Shown here one piece after another: positions 37,185 to 45,565 of a stretch of 64,000 bases of DNA. Below the pieces are notes generated by a model that had not been told where the DNA came from, ran no database searches, and saw only the letters and a program-made list of their open reading frames with translations. The stretch spans positions 116,011 through 180,010 of the forward strand of contig NZ_JABUXR010000002.1 of NCBI RefSeq assembly GCF_014838745.1. Reading direction: 5' to 3'. The position numbers and the translations under genes were made by a program. The DNA is from Limosilactobacillus urinaemulieris. Lineage in GTDB: Bacteria; Bacillota; Bacilli; Lactobacillales; Lactobacillaceae. How positions within the stretch are numbered: the stretch's first letter is position 1; each line of letters begins with the position of its first letter.

Positions 37185-38885
37185 TTACATTTCGTCTGGA
37201 GCCTTAACATCAAGAAGAGCCAATGCAGACTTCAAAACATGACTAACAGCTTGAGTTAATGCTAACCGTGCTGGTTGTTGCGGATCATCATTTAGGATCC
37301 GGTTATGTGCATAGTATTGGTTAAACTTCTTGGCAAGTTCCAATGCATACTTTGCAACTACCGATGGATCATAGTTAAGTGCAGCCCGCTTGACAGCTTC
37401 ACCATATTGGCCTAAGAAGCTAATTAATTCCCAAGCACCATCACCAACTTGAGTTAAGTCAACATCGCTAAAGTCACGAATGCCGCCTTTCCGCAAAATA
37501 CTCTCAGCCCGTGCCCGTGCATATTGAACGTAAGGACCAGTTTCCCCTTCAAACTTAACAACATCTTCAAGCTTAAAGTTAACTGCGTTCCGCCGGTAAT
37601 TCTTCAAATCGTGGAAAATTACGGCCCCAATACCAACTTGCTTTGCAACCTCGTCAGCGTTCTTTAGGTCAGGGTTCTTTTCTGCGATTTGCTTCCGAGC
37701 AAGATCAACGGAATCATTAAGAACATCTTCAAGAGAAACAACATTCCCTTTCCGTGTTGACATCTTTTGACCATTTAAGTTCATTAAACCAAAGGAAATA
37801 TGTTCAATTTGATCCCACCAGTTAAAGCCAAGTTCCTTTAATGCCATCCGCAATTGTTTGAAGTAAACTTCTTGTTCAGCACCAACAACGTAGAGGGACT
37901 TAGCATGACCATACATCCGCTTCCGGAATAAAGCAGTAGCTAAATCACGGGTAATGTAGGTGGTAGTTCCGTTACTCTTAATAATCAGCAGTGGTGGTAA
38001 GTTGAATTGTTCAAGATCAACAATCTCAGCGCCACGGCTCTTCTTTAACAATCCCTTATCACGAAGGAGTTGAATTGGTTCTTCCATCTTTTGTGCTGAG
38101 AATGCTTCACCATTAAATGAGTCAAACTTGACATCTAACATGTCGTAAACCCGTTGGAACCGTTCCAAAGAGATTTCCCGGAACCAGTGCCAGAGACGCC
38201 AAGCTTCTTCATCACCGTGTTCCAGCTTAGCAAACCATTCCCGACCTGCATCAGTATATTCTGGATGTTCATCTGCTTCGGTGTTAATCCGAACGTAAAG
38301 TTGAAGCAGCGTATTAATAGGATCACTCTTCAAGCCGTCCTGAACTTCTTGACTATCGCCCCACATTTTATAAGCAGCCATCATCTTACCGAATTGAGTT
38401 CCCCAATCACCAAGGTAATCAATCCGAATCAAATTATAATTAACCTTTTCAAGGATCCGCGCAATGGCTTCACCAATCATTGTTGAACGAAGGTGACCCA
38501 TCCCCATTGGCTTAGCAATATTAGGTGATGAATAATCAATTGTTACATTAGCCTTGTGACCAAGATCGCTTTCACCGTAGTGCTCCGGATCATTTAAAAT
38601 TGTCTCTAGCACGCCAGCACCAACATTGGCTTTATCAAGGAAAAAGTTAATGTATGGACCGGCTACAACAACCTTATCAAAACCAGTTTGGTCAATCTTT
38701 TCAATTAATTCACTAGCAATCATTTGCGGTGCTTTATGTAAACTCTTAGCTAAGAAGAATGTTGGAAAGGCATAATCACCATTGTTTGAATCTTTTGGCC
38801 GTTCAATCTTTTCTTCAATTTCGTTTAATTCTAAATCTGGCAATGCAACAGCTAAGGCATTCGCTACTTGTAATTTTTCATCCAT
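37185..38885 (-). CDS. argS: Arginyl-tRNA synthetase
   Basis: 566 residues, class I. The HIGH-like motif is [14 protein letters not shown], the KMSKS-like motif [10 protein letters not shown], and the C-terminal anticodon domain ends with KAPDEM. An N-terminal additional domain recognises the tRNA D-loop (about 1-100). AGGAGG precedes the ATG. Expression is controlled by the T-box leader directly upstream. Confidence 0.96.
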   Translation of the reverse strand: MDEKLQVANALAVALPDLELNEIEEKIERPKDSNNGDYAFPTFFLAKSLHKAPQMIASELIEKIDQTGFDKVVVAGPYINFFLDKANVGAGVLETILNDPEHYGESDLGHKANVTIDYSSPNIAKPMGMGHLRSTMIGEAIARILEKVNYNLIRIDYLGDWGTQFGKMMAAYKMWGDSQEVQDGLKSDPINTLLQLYVRINTEADEHPEYTDAGREWFAKLEHGDEEAWRLWHWFREISLERFQRVYDMLDVKFDSFNGEAFSAQKMEEPIQLLRDKGLLKKSRGAEIVDLEQFNLPPLLIIKSNGTTTYITRDLATALFRKRMYGHAKSLYVVGAEQEVYFKQLRMALKELGFNWWDQIEHISFGLMNLNGQKMSTRKGNVVSLEDVLNDSVDLARKQIAEKNPDLKNADEVAKQVGIGAVIFHDLKNYRRNAVNFKLEDVVKFEGETGPYVQYARARAESILRKGGIRDFSDVDLTQVGDGAWELISFLGQYGEAVKRAALNYDPSVVAKYALELAKKFNQYYAHNRILNDDPQQPARLALTQAVSHVLKSALALLDVKAPDEM

Positions 38886-38904
38886 AAATTAATTCCTCCT
38901 ATAC

Positions 38905-39110
38905 AAAAAGTCTCTAGTAAACAACAAGGATTTACTAGAGACGAGATTTACCCGCGGTACCACTCTAATTGAATTAGAATTCCACTCATTTATTAAGCTT
39001 TACCTATGGGGCACGCCTTCATAAGGGTAAGCTTCCTGACTTCCACCATCACAGGATCGCTAATTAACTGCACCTTATTACTACTCCTCAATCATCGGTT
39101 TCTCGTCTAG
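38905..39110 (-). promoter_or_regulatory. T-box riboswitch of argS
   Basis: On the minus strand the T-box core AGAGTGGTACCGCGGG is at 38951-38966. A terminator (perfect 12-base arms 38910-38921 and 38931-38942, then TTTTT) precedes argS. Stem I has the AGCGATCC distal motif and an AGTA / GAA loop-E pair around 39018-39085. The specifier region reads GAAGGCGTG (39012-39020): CGT (Arg) is at 39013-39015, while the triplet straight after GAA is GGC. Gene context favours Arg. Confidence 0.9.
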
Positions 39111-39277
39111 TTTATCATATTCCACTTATTTGTAAACAAGATTTTTAGATTTGCTTTATCATCTTCCCCCCCCACTTTTCCTTTAGTATTTCGTTTTTAA
39201 TAGGATTTTTATTGAATCATTATTAATCCTTTATGTTACAATTTTCCCAACACGTTAAAGAAAGGTTGCTGATAGAC

Positions 39278-40105
39278 ATGATTAATCAACAAGTACAAGC
39301 AGTAACAATTGCCGGTCATGACTCAGACGGTAGTGCAGGAATGCCAGCTGATCTCCACGCATTTTTTGTAGATGGTGTTTATGGCCACGGACTCCTTACC
39401 GCTGCCGTTTCAGGTAATTCTTATGGAATTGACGCGGCGCAAGTAATGCCAAAAGATTATATTGAACAGCAATTCAAAACATTATCTACTGATTTCAAGA
39501 TTTCTGCTGCAAAAACGGGAATGCTTGCTAACGATGATGTAATTAATGTCGTGGCTGATCAGTATACTAAGGTTGATTTTGGCCCATTAGTTGTCGATCC
39601 AGTAATTATTACTAAACACGGGGCAATGCTTCTTGAACAGTCAGCATACGAATTATTCCGTGAACGAATTGTTCCCTTAGCAACTGTGATTACACCCAAC
39701 TTTTACGAGGCACAAAAATTAACCGGACTACAGCTGAAAGATACCCAGGAAATGTTCGATGCAGCAGTCAAACTTCATGAAATGGGAGCCAAAAACGTTG
39801 TAATTAAAGGTGAACATAATGCTCCCACTCAAAAGGAAGTAGTTGATGTGGTCCTGCTAGAAGACGGCTCACGGTTTGAACTAACTAAGCCATTCTTCGA
39901 TACGACCCACGTTAACGGGACTGGAGATACTTTTTCGGCTATCATCGCTGCTGAATTAGCTAAGGGCACGGACGTGAAGAATGCCGTTATTCGTGCTAAA
40001 GATGCGGTTTATGCTGCTATTTCTCATCCACTTGAGGTTGGTCATAAATTTGGCCCAATTAACCATTGGGCAGCAGAACGTGAATTAAAGAAGAAGGAAT
40101 TATAA
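39278..40105 (+). CDS. PdxK/ThiD-type pyridoxine or hydroxymethylpyrimidine kinase
   Basis: 275 residues, ribokinase superfamily. It opens QAVTIAGHDSDGSAGMPADL, where ThiD and PdxK have DSGGGAGI, and ends with the anion-hole motif VNGTGDTFSA. The start ATG 39278-39280 lies 12 bases after GAAAGG; an upstream in-frame ATG (39233) falls on the probable -10 box TACAAT (39236-39241) and is not used. The substrate, vitamin B6 or the thiamine pyrimidine, cannot be settled. Its stop overlaps the next start by one base. Confidence 0.88.
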   Translation: MINQQVQAVTIAGHDSDGSAGMPADLHAFFVDGVYGHGLLTAAVSGNSYGIDAAQVMPKDYIEQQFKTLSTDFKISAAKTGMLANDDVINVVADQYTKVDFGPLVVDPVIITKHGAMLLEQSAYELFRERIVPLATVITPNFYEAQKLTGLQLKDTQEMFDAAVKLHEMGAKNVVIKGEHNAPTQKEVVDVVLLEDGSRFELTKPFFDTTHVNGTGDTFSAIIAAELAKGTDVKNAVIRAKDAVYAAISHPLEVGHKFGPINHWAAERELKKKEL

Positions 40106-41037
40106 TGATTAATCACTATCGTCATAAAGTAGTCTTAGTTGGGGATGGTGCAGTTGGTTCTGCATTCGCCTTTTCCCTTCTCCAATCAAATCGTGAAGTT
40201 GATGAACTAGTTATCGTAACTCGTCAACATGATAAGGCAGTCGGCGATGCCCTTGACCTTGCTGATATTACCCCGTTAACTGGACCCACAGACGTCTTTG
40301 CCGGCAACTATGAAGATGCTCATGATGCCGATGTCGTGGTTATTACCGCTGGTGTACCGCGAAAGCCTGGCGAGAGTCGTCTAGATCTTATTCATAAAAA
40401 CGTTAAGATTCTCAAGGAGATTATTAACCCGATCGTTGCTAGTGGCTTTAATGGAGTTTTTGTAATCTCTAGTAATCCAGTTGATCTTTTAACCACCTTA
40501 ACTCAGCGAATTTCTGGTTTTCCAAAAGAGCGGGTAATTGGTACGGGAACTTCACTTGACACAATGCGGTTACGGTTGATTCTTAGTCAGCGATTAAATA
40601 TTTCAGTTAATGCAGTCGATGCCCAAGTCCTTGGCGAACATGGTGATTCTTCATTCGTTACTTTCGATGAGGCAATGATTAATGGACAACCATTAGATAA
40701 AATTATTCAATTCACGCCGGAAGAAAAGAATGAAATTGAGGAACAAGTTCGTCGAGCTGGTGCAAAAATTATCCAGCATAAGGGAGCAACCTTCTACGGT
40801 GTTGCTAAGTGTTTATCATCAATTGTCTGTGCAATTATCGAAAACCAAAATACTGTAATTCCTGTCTCAGCTCCCCTCACTGGCCAATATGGAATTAATG
40901 ATCTTTACCTTGGCTCACCTGCAATTATTAATCGCCAGGGAATCGGTCAAGTAATTGAATATCAGTTATCACCAACTGAATTAGCTAAAATGCATACCTC
41001 TGCAGAACAGCTCTCCACAGTTCTGAAAGAAATTTAG
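40105..41037 (+). CDS. LDH/MDH-family 2-hydroxyacid dehydrogenase with an MDH-like substrate loop
   Basis: 310 residues. NAD-binding VVLVGDGAVGSA, catalytic Asp/Arg in GTSLDTMRLR and His in LGEHGDS fit the L-lactate dehydrogenase family, and the C-terminal VIPVSAPLTGQYG is LDH-like. The substrate loop reads GVPRKPGESRLDL: the residue that is Gln in LDH (position 102) is Arg, the residue that gives malate dehydrogenase its oxaloacetate specificity. So it may reduce oxaloacetate or a related acid. Translationally coupled (TAATG) to the kinase upstream. Confidence 0.88.
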   Translation: MINHYRHKVVLVGDGAVGSAFAFSLLQSNREVDELVIVTRQHDKAVGDALDLADITPLTGPTDVFAGNYEDAHDADVVVITAGVPRKPGESRLDLIHKNVKILKEIINPIVASGFNGVFVISSNPVDLLTTLTQRISGFPKERVIGTGTSLDTMRLRLILSQRLNISVNAVDAQVLGEHGDSSFVTFDEAMINGQPLDKIIQFTPEEKNEIEEQVRRAGAKIIQHKGATFYGVAKCLSSIVCAIIENQNTVIPVSAPLTGQYGINDLYLGSPAIINRQGIGQVIEYQLSPTELAKMHTSAEQLSTVLKEI

Positions 41038-41044
41038 GAGGAAT

Positions 41045-41083
41045 GAAAAAAGCAAGGAAAACAAAATGTTTTCCTTGCTTTTT
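41045..41083. terminator. Bidirectional terminator between the dehydrogenase gene and tRNA-Gly
   Basis: Perfect arms AAAAAGCAAGGAAAAC / GTTTTCCTTGCTTTTT with a 5-base loop AAAAT. Both strands have T-runs. Confidence 0.9.
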
Positions 41084-41088
41084 CTATA

Positions 41089-41159
41089 AGCGGGTAACGA
41101 GAATCGAACTCGCGACGCAACCTTGGGAAGGTTAAGTTTTACCACTAAACTATACCCGC
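41089..41159 (-). tRNA. tRNA-Gly (CCC)
   Basis: 71 bases on the minus strand. Acceptor GCGGGTA / TACCCGC, D-arm GTTTAGTGGTAAAAC, anticodon arm TAACC-TTCCCAA-GGTTG (anticodon CCC), and T-arm GCGAG-TTCGATT-CTCGT. The 3' CCA is not encoded. Confidence 0.93.
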
Positions 41160-41206
41160 ATAAACTAAGTAATAGCAATTACTTAGTAAGTATATCGCTA
41201 ATCCAA

Positions 41207-41524
41207 CTATTTGTCAGCCTTTTTTGATGATTTTTTTGTTGGCTTTGAATCAGCAGATGACTTAGAGGACTCCTCATCACCATCTTCGTCTTCATCGTCA
41301 GCTTTTTCAGTACGTGGAACAGCCTTAATCATCTTGGCTTCACTTTGCCGAATAACAGCACGACTGTTTAATTCATTAACCCCATTCTTGTCACTAGGAT
41401 CAAAGTCTTGAATCGAAATCATAATAGAATTGTTGTAGACTTTTTCAACGATTCCGGTAAAGTCATGATCCATCGGGCCAAATTTCTTTGCCTTAACAAG
41501 ATCACCAATTTCAAAATCAGCCAC
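41207..41524 (-). CDS. DUF2187 (YkvS-like) protein with an acidic/serine tail
   Basis: 105 residues. An N-terminal SH3-like domain (FEIGDLVKAKKFG, FTGIVEKVYNNSIMISI) with an unusual low-complexity tail of Asp/Glu and Ser/Lys from about residue 74. DUF2187 has no known function. The ATG has AGGTGATAGCC just upstream. It is a single-gene unit. Confidence 0.8.
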   Translation of the reverse strand: MADFEIGDLVKAKKFGPMDHDFTGIVEKVYNNSIMISIQDFDPSDKNGVNELNSRAVIRQSEAKMIKAVPRTEKADDEDEDGDEESSKSSADSKPTKKSSKKADK

Positions 41525-41664
41525 AGGCTATCACCTCTTCATTATTCTAGTAAACACAATAATGTACAATACACTTTTTCTAACATTTTTTCAAGTAAAG
41601 TGTTCCTCTTAAGGCCCATAAATTCTTATCAGTGATAAAATCAGATCCTGAAAGGAGCTTTCTG

Positions 41665-42006
41665 ATGCTAAATCTTCTAATTTTATTTGCGATTGTTATT
41701 TTAATCATTTCTTCTACTGCTGGCCTTCACGCTAAAATGGAAAAACACGTTAGTAATTGGTTAATTATTACCCGTTGTTTCTTCTTTATTCTCTTAACCT
41801 GCCAGATAATTCAACTATTTCTCACCTGGAAGACTAGCCTTCTCGTCAATCTTATTTGGTTAGTCATTTCTATCATCCTCTTCATTCTTACTGCGAATGC
41901 TTTCCGTGAAAAAATTGTAACGTTTGGTAATCCTCGTCATTCAAGATTAGTTTTCGCGGGGATGATTATTAACCTTTGTTTGGCGTTGATCGTGATTTTC
42001 TTTTAA
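41665..42006 (+). CDS. DUF1516 (YisL-like) membrane protein
   Basis: 113 residues with four predicted helices, as in YisL. ATG 41665-41667 has AAAGGAG 8 bases upstream; an earlier ATG (41632) in the same frame does not. Its 3' end overlaps the convergent Ham1-like gene by 60 bases. Function is unknown. Similarity is by size and topology only. Confidence 0.65.
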   Translation: MLNLLILFAIVILIISSTAGLHAKMEKHVSNWLIITRCFFFILLTCQIIQLFLTWKTSLLVNLIWLVISIILFILTANAFREKIVTFGNPRHSRLVFAGMIINLCLALIVIFF

Positions 42007-42576
42007 GAATCCAATTAGTTTTTCAGCAGCTCGTGCCCGTGTTAAATAAGGATAACATTCCTCGAATGTCATCTGAGCTAATGTTTTAGTTAAGCCACAT
42101 GGAATGAGAATTCGACTAAATCCTTCGCCATTAATTCCACGTTCAGTCCTTGCAATTCGTCCCTTTAATATTCCATCAGCTACTTTAATGATCTTTCCTT
42201 GGTGAGCACAAGCAATACTGGTCTGCATTATAAATGTCCGGTCTTTTCCTTGAACAAGACGAATAATGTGCTGTGCATACTGATGGGGTGTGGGATAGTT
42301 TGTAAGATCGCGTGCTGTCCTTACCCCAAGGATTTCGGGCCTAGCTGTGAGCAATAATCCTGAATCATCTGCAATGACTAATTTATCAGGAAGCAGTTCA
42401 CTAATAAAAATCGCTTTATCACTAGCATTTTCTTCATATGAACGGTTCCCCTCTGGAGGGAATTTTTTCTTGGGAAGTAAATCCGTATATGGAATTATTT
42501 CATTATTGTAAATACGAAAGATCTGTTGAAGTTCTTTAATTTTAGCTTGATTATGACTAGCAATAACAAACTGCAA
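41947..42576 (-). CDS. Divergent Ham1/RdgB-like nucleoside-triphosphate pyrophosphatase paralogue
   Basis: 209 residues. It has the Ham1 hallmarks FVIASHNQAKIKELQQIF, SYEENASDKA and ADDSGLLL, so it should hydrolyse non-canonical purine NTPs. It is clearly less conserved than the second copy at 51458-52054: the usual PGVYSARYAG-like segment is LGVRTARDL, and the tail is longer. The last 60 bases overlap a convergent gene. It lies 12 bases after the ASCH gene and is likely co-transcribed with it. Confidence 0.8.
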   Translation of the reverse strand: MQFVIASHNQAKIKELQQIFRIYNNEIIPYTDLLPKKKFPPEGNRSYEENASDKAIFISELLPDKLVIADDSGLLLTARPEILGVRTARDLTNYPTPHQYAQHIIRLVQGKDRTFIMQTSIACAHQGKIIKVADGILKGRIARTERGINGEGFSRILIPCGLTKTLAQMTFEECYPYLTRARAAEKLIGFLKENHDQRQTKVNNHPREN

Positions 42577-42588
42577 TCGAATTCCTCC

Positions 42589-42984
42589 TTAGTACCGAAG
42601 TGGTGCAATTACTTTGTTGACCCATTCCATCGCCATCTTACTATGAATATCTGTAAATGGGGCTCGTTCAATCAGGTGATCATCAATATTAAATAATCGT
42701 AATTGTCCCTTAACTTTAATTGGCTTAATCCAATACGAACCATCTTTTACAAACGGAGCGATCTTCCAAGCATAATAAGAACCATTCCGGCCTTGCCGTT
42801 GCTCAATGTCAACAATTTTAGCAACGCAGAGGGCGTACCCAGGTACAAAGCCATGAATCTTTTTGGCAGTATTGCATATCAACAGGTCTCCCCGATACTT
42901 AGTTGACCATGAACGATATTCTTCAATTTTTGTCCCATTCATGATTTCAGCAGCAAAGTCCGACCGAATCGATAAGGCTTTCAT
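42589..42984 (-). CDS. ASCH-domain RNA-binding-like protein
   Basis: 131 residues: MKALSIRSDFAAEIMNGTKIEEYRSW, then RGDLLICNTAKK and YALCVAKIVDIE, the beta-barrel pattern of ASCH domains. ASCH proteins can bind RNA or act on modified nucleosides. Next to a nucleotide-sanitising enzyme, a role in modified-nucleotide metabolism is possible, but this is inference. Confidence 0.8.
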   Translation of the reverse strand: MKALSIRSDFAAEIMNGTKIEEYRSWSTKYRGDLLICNTAKKIHGFVPGYALCVAKIVDIEQRQGRNGSYYAWKIAPFVKDGSYWIKPIKVKGQLRLFNIDDHLIERAPFTDIHSKMAMEWVNKVIAPLRY

Positions 42985-43000
42985 ACTGACACTCCTTCCT

Positions 43001-43043
43001 AAAAGGGCACCACCAATCCTGAAATAGTAGGATTCGTAGTGCC
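43001..43043 (-). terminator. Terminator of the shortened comG operon
   Basis: Arms GGCACTACGAATCCT / AGGATTGGTGGTGCC (two mismatches) with an 8-base loop, followed on the minus strand by CTTTT. It lies 7 bases after the stop of the 43050-43421 gene. Confidence 0.85.
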
Positions 43044-43049
43044 ATTTTC

Positions 43050-43421
43050 TTAACCTAAAATATGATTAACAAACAGTAATCCCAGAATGAATACAACCCA
43101 GCCGACCACCGTTTTCACATTTTTACGCCGATTGAAGCGTTTCTTATAGGCTTCAGCTGACTTAACCAACTCTGGCGAAACTGCCAAATGTTCTTCGGTG
43201 TACCCACTGATATCAAGGCTCTGTTGATGATTAAAGTCTTCTCCATTCAGGTGGAAGTGAGCACCATAAACGATATTATAAATTTTCCACTGTGCACTTC
43301 CTTTTTCTCGCCCAAAGACAACATAATCTGTCCACTGCTGCCGTTTAAATGACGAATTAAAATCAGAGAGAACATTCACTTCACTATCTAATAACGTGAA
43401 TGCTTCTCGCTTTCGTAACAT
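43050..43421 (-). CDS. Protein with a prepilin-like start in the comGC position
   Basis: 123 residues. It opens MLRKREAFTLLDSEVNV, resembling the basic leader and FTLLE cleavage region of type IV pseudopilins, and its ATG overlaps the comGB stop (TAATG) exactly where comGC is expected. But the hydrophobic helix that must follow the cleavage site is missing. The rest is soluble (SSFKRQQWTDYVVFGREKG), and a single helix comes only at the very C-terminus (VVGWVVFILGLLFVNHIL). It may be a fusion left by a deletion of comGC-comGG, or an unrelated gene with a chance match. Confidence 0.6.
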   Translation of the reverse strand: MLRKREAFTLLDSEVNVLSDFNSSFKRQQWTDYVVFGREKGSAQWKIYNIVYGAHFHLNGEDFNHQQSLDISGYTEEHLAVSPELVKSAEAYKKRFNRRKNVKTVVGWVVFILGLLFVNHILG

Positions 43422-44431
43422 TAAATCACTCCCTGCATCGAATGATAGATCGGTAACAATAGTCGTAAATAAAGGCCAATAATGATTAACGCAATCACGC
43501 TAAAAATAATTGGCTGGATAAGTGCTAATAATCGCTCAATTCGGCTTGTTAAACGAGTAAACAAAATATTAGCTAAAGCCGTTAAATCACTACCTAGATC
43601 TGATAAAGTCGATCCTTTCGCCACAATTATTTTAAGTTCTTCTGGTAAGAATCGTGCACGCTTAAACGGTTCCGTTAATCCATGTCCCTGATTAACTGCA
43701 GTTTCCGTAAGATTTCCTAGTATTGATAAGAAGTTTTGCTCGGAACTTTCGCTAACAATTACACAAATTTCTTTAATCGTTAATCCATGACGAATCATCA
43801 TTGCAAGATTAGTAACCACATAGTAGCTATAAAACAGTTGGTAGCATTTACCAATTACCGGTAATGAACATAATGTATTAATCCTTTGTAACTGGTCTAG
43901 TTTTAGCCACCGTAGTCCTACTAAGAAGCTTCCAGCTAATATTCCTCCGCTAAGGTAAGCAATTATTTCTAACAAATAATAATTAGCTCTGCTTTGTGGA
44001 TTCCCTGTTCCCCATTGAGAGAGCTCGGGAAAAACAAATATTTTTAACGTCACCATTAAACTAACCAATAATCCCAATAAAATTAATGGGTATTGCAATA
44101 ATGTCATTAACTTTTGTCGCTGCTTTTCTTGATGGAGCATTAACTTACCGATTTCCTGCAAACATTCTTCTAAACTTCCATACTGTTCTGCAAAAAGTAA
44201 CTGGTAATATAAATTTGTCTTTATATACGGTTTTAAGCACTCTGCAAACGCTTTTCCATCTTGCATTGCCAAACTAATTTCCTGAAAAAGGAATTGGTGT
44301 CTTTTTAAAATTACTCCTGAAAATTCAATCGCATGACGCAGGGAAAAACCGCTTTTTAATAAGTCAGCAACTAACAACAGCCACTCTGCTTGAGCATGAA
44401 AGTTAAATTTACCCGTTTTTGAGTTTCTCAT
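43421..44431 (-). CDS. comGB: Competence pilus assembly membrane protein ComGB (GspF/PilC type)
   Basis: 336 residues from ATG 44429-44431, overlapping comGA by 23 bases. It has the GspF layout: two F domains (AEWLLLVADLLKSGFSLRHA and NLAMMIRHGLTIKEI) with three hydrophobic segments near residues 120-150, 180-200 and 305-330. A longer frame to 44491 lacks support. It would anchor pseudopilus assembly in the membrane. The pilins it needs are not encoded downstream. Confidence 0.87.
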   Translation of the reverse strand: MRNSKTGKFNFHAQAEWLLLVADLLKSGFSLRHAIEFSGVILKRHQFLFQEISLAMQDGKAFAECLKPYIKTNLYYQLLFAEQYGSLEECLQEIGKLMLHQEKQRQKLMTLLQYPLILLGLLVSLMVTLKIFVFPELSQWGTGNPQSRANYYLLEIIAYLSGGILAGSFLVGLRWLKLDQLQRINTLCSLPVIGKCYQLFYSYYVVTNLAMMIRHGLTIKEICVIVSESSEQNFLSILGNLTETAVNQGHGLTEPFKRARFLPEELKIIVAKGSTLSDLGSDLTALANILFTRLTSRIERLLALIQPIIFSVIALIIIGLYLRLLLPIYHSMQGVI

Positions 44432-45386
44432 AATTTGCCACTGTAATGCTCTCTTCTTCCCGTAATTTTTTAAGCTGTTGGCGCCAAGCACTGCTCATCC
44501 CCCGCATTCTTTGTTCTTCAATTACTGTTGATAATTCTTTTCCACTCAAGACATCAAATAAAACTGCATCTCCATCACGGAGAGGCAACAATCTCTGGTA
44601 ACAAATTCCCGTTAATCCTTGGTGAAGGTAATATTTTTCAACTCCTAATTGTTGCATTCTAGCAACTACCCCATAAGCATTTGCCGCATGGACCGTTGCT
44701 AAGACGAGGTGTCCACTAAGTGCCGCTTGAATCGCTAATTTTGCCGTTTCAGGATCACGAATTTCACCAATAATAAAGTTATCCGGACGGTGCCGTAAAC
44801 CAACCTTTAGCAACTCTTGATACCCCATTGCCGCCTTTTCATTGACCTGTAACTGCAAAAATGCTGCTTCCTCAATTTCTACGGGATCTTCAATCGTCAT
44901 CACAAGCTCTTTCTTTGCAAGCTCCTTAGCTAACCGATACATTGTCGTTGTTTTCCCTGATCCCATTGGTCCTGCAAATAATATTAAGCCACGTGATTGG
45001 GTTAGTTTAGTGATCATGTTCCACTGCTCCGGTCGATTTATTCGATAATTGATATCTTTTAACGGATAAATAAAACGAATAACCATTGATTCTTGCGCTT
45101 GATAATTTCCGACGGTCGATAGACGCAGATCAATTGTTTCATTACAACTAACCTGCCATTTAAGTGCACCAATTTGAGGACGGCGATGTTCACTCATAAT
45201 CATATTGCCGCGATATTTAAAGTAGGCTATCATCTGTTGTCCCTCAGCCGTCGTTAATTCTGCAATCACCCTTTTCTTACCTTGGACGCAAGTTAGAATC
45301 CGGTAGTGGTCCTGGTAAGGAAGAATGAAAAGATCAGAACTCCGGTTTTTAATCGCATTATTCACTAGTCTTTGAAATTTTTCCAT
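44409..45386 (-). CDS. comGA: Competence pilus assembly ATPase ComGA (GspE/PilB type)
   Basis: 325 residues. Walker A GPMGSGKTTT, the Asp box VMTIEDPVEI, Walker B IIGEIRDPETA and the His box LATVHAANA are intact. AGGAGG lies 6 bases before the ATG. It drives assembly of the DNA-uptake pseudopilus. Operon comGA-comGB-43050 ORF-terminator. Confidence 0.92.
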   Translation of the reverse strand: MEKFQRLVNNAIKNRSSDLFILPYQDHYRILTCVQGKKRVIAELTTAEGQQMIAYFKYRGNMIMSEHRRPQIGALKWQVSCNETIDLRLSTVGNYQAQESMVIRFIYPLKDINYRINRPEQWNMITKLTQSRGLILFAGPMGSGKTTTMYRLAKELAKKELVMTIEDPVEIEEAAFLQLQVNEKAAMGYQELLKVGLRHRPDNFIIGEIRDPETAKLAIQAALSGHLVLATVHAANAYGVVARMQQLGVEKYYLHQGLTGICYQRLLPLRDGDAVLFDVLSGKELSTVIEEQRMRGMSSAWRQQLKKLREEESITVANYEKLKNG

Positions 45387-45442
45387 TTGGTCACCTCCAA
45401 TATAAAAGAACGGAATTTAATTCAAATTCTATTTTTTTAAAG

Positions 45443-45481
45443 AAAAAACGATCAAGATTGCTTCTTTCTCAATCTTGATCG
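45443..45481 (-). terminator. Second intrinsic terminator upstream of comGA
   Basis: Perfect 12-base arms CGATCAAGATTG / CAATCTTGATCG with a 9-base loop, followed on the minus strand by TTTTTTCTTT. It lies about 50 bases past the yebC terminator and before comGA. Confidence 0.85.
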
Positions 45482-45528
45482 TCGACTTTCACTTTCCAAC
45501 TCATATTAAGTTAAAAATTATTTAAACT

Positions 45529-45561
45529 AATAAAGAGATTGGAAATACCAATCTCTTTATT
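45529..45561 (-). terminator. Terminator after yebC
   Basis: Perfect 14-base arms AATAAAGAGATTGG / CCAATCTCTTTATT with a 5-base loop, starting 4 bases after the yebC stop. Confidence 0.85.
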
Positions 45562-45565
45562 ATTA

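Noticed and set aside
41089-41159. tRNA-Gly near argS as the target of the T-box
   Set aside because: Distance and the need for Arg at argS make this more likely coincidence; kept only as a remark.
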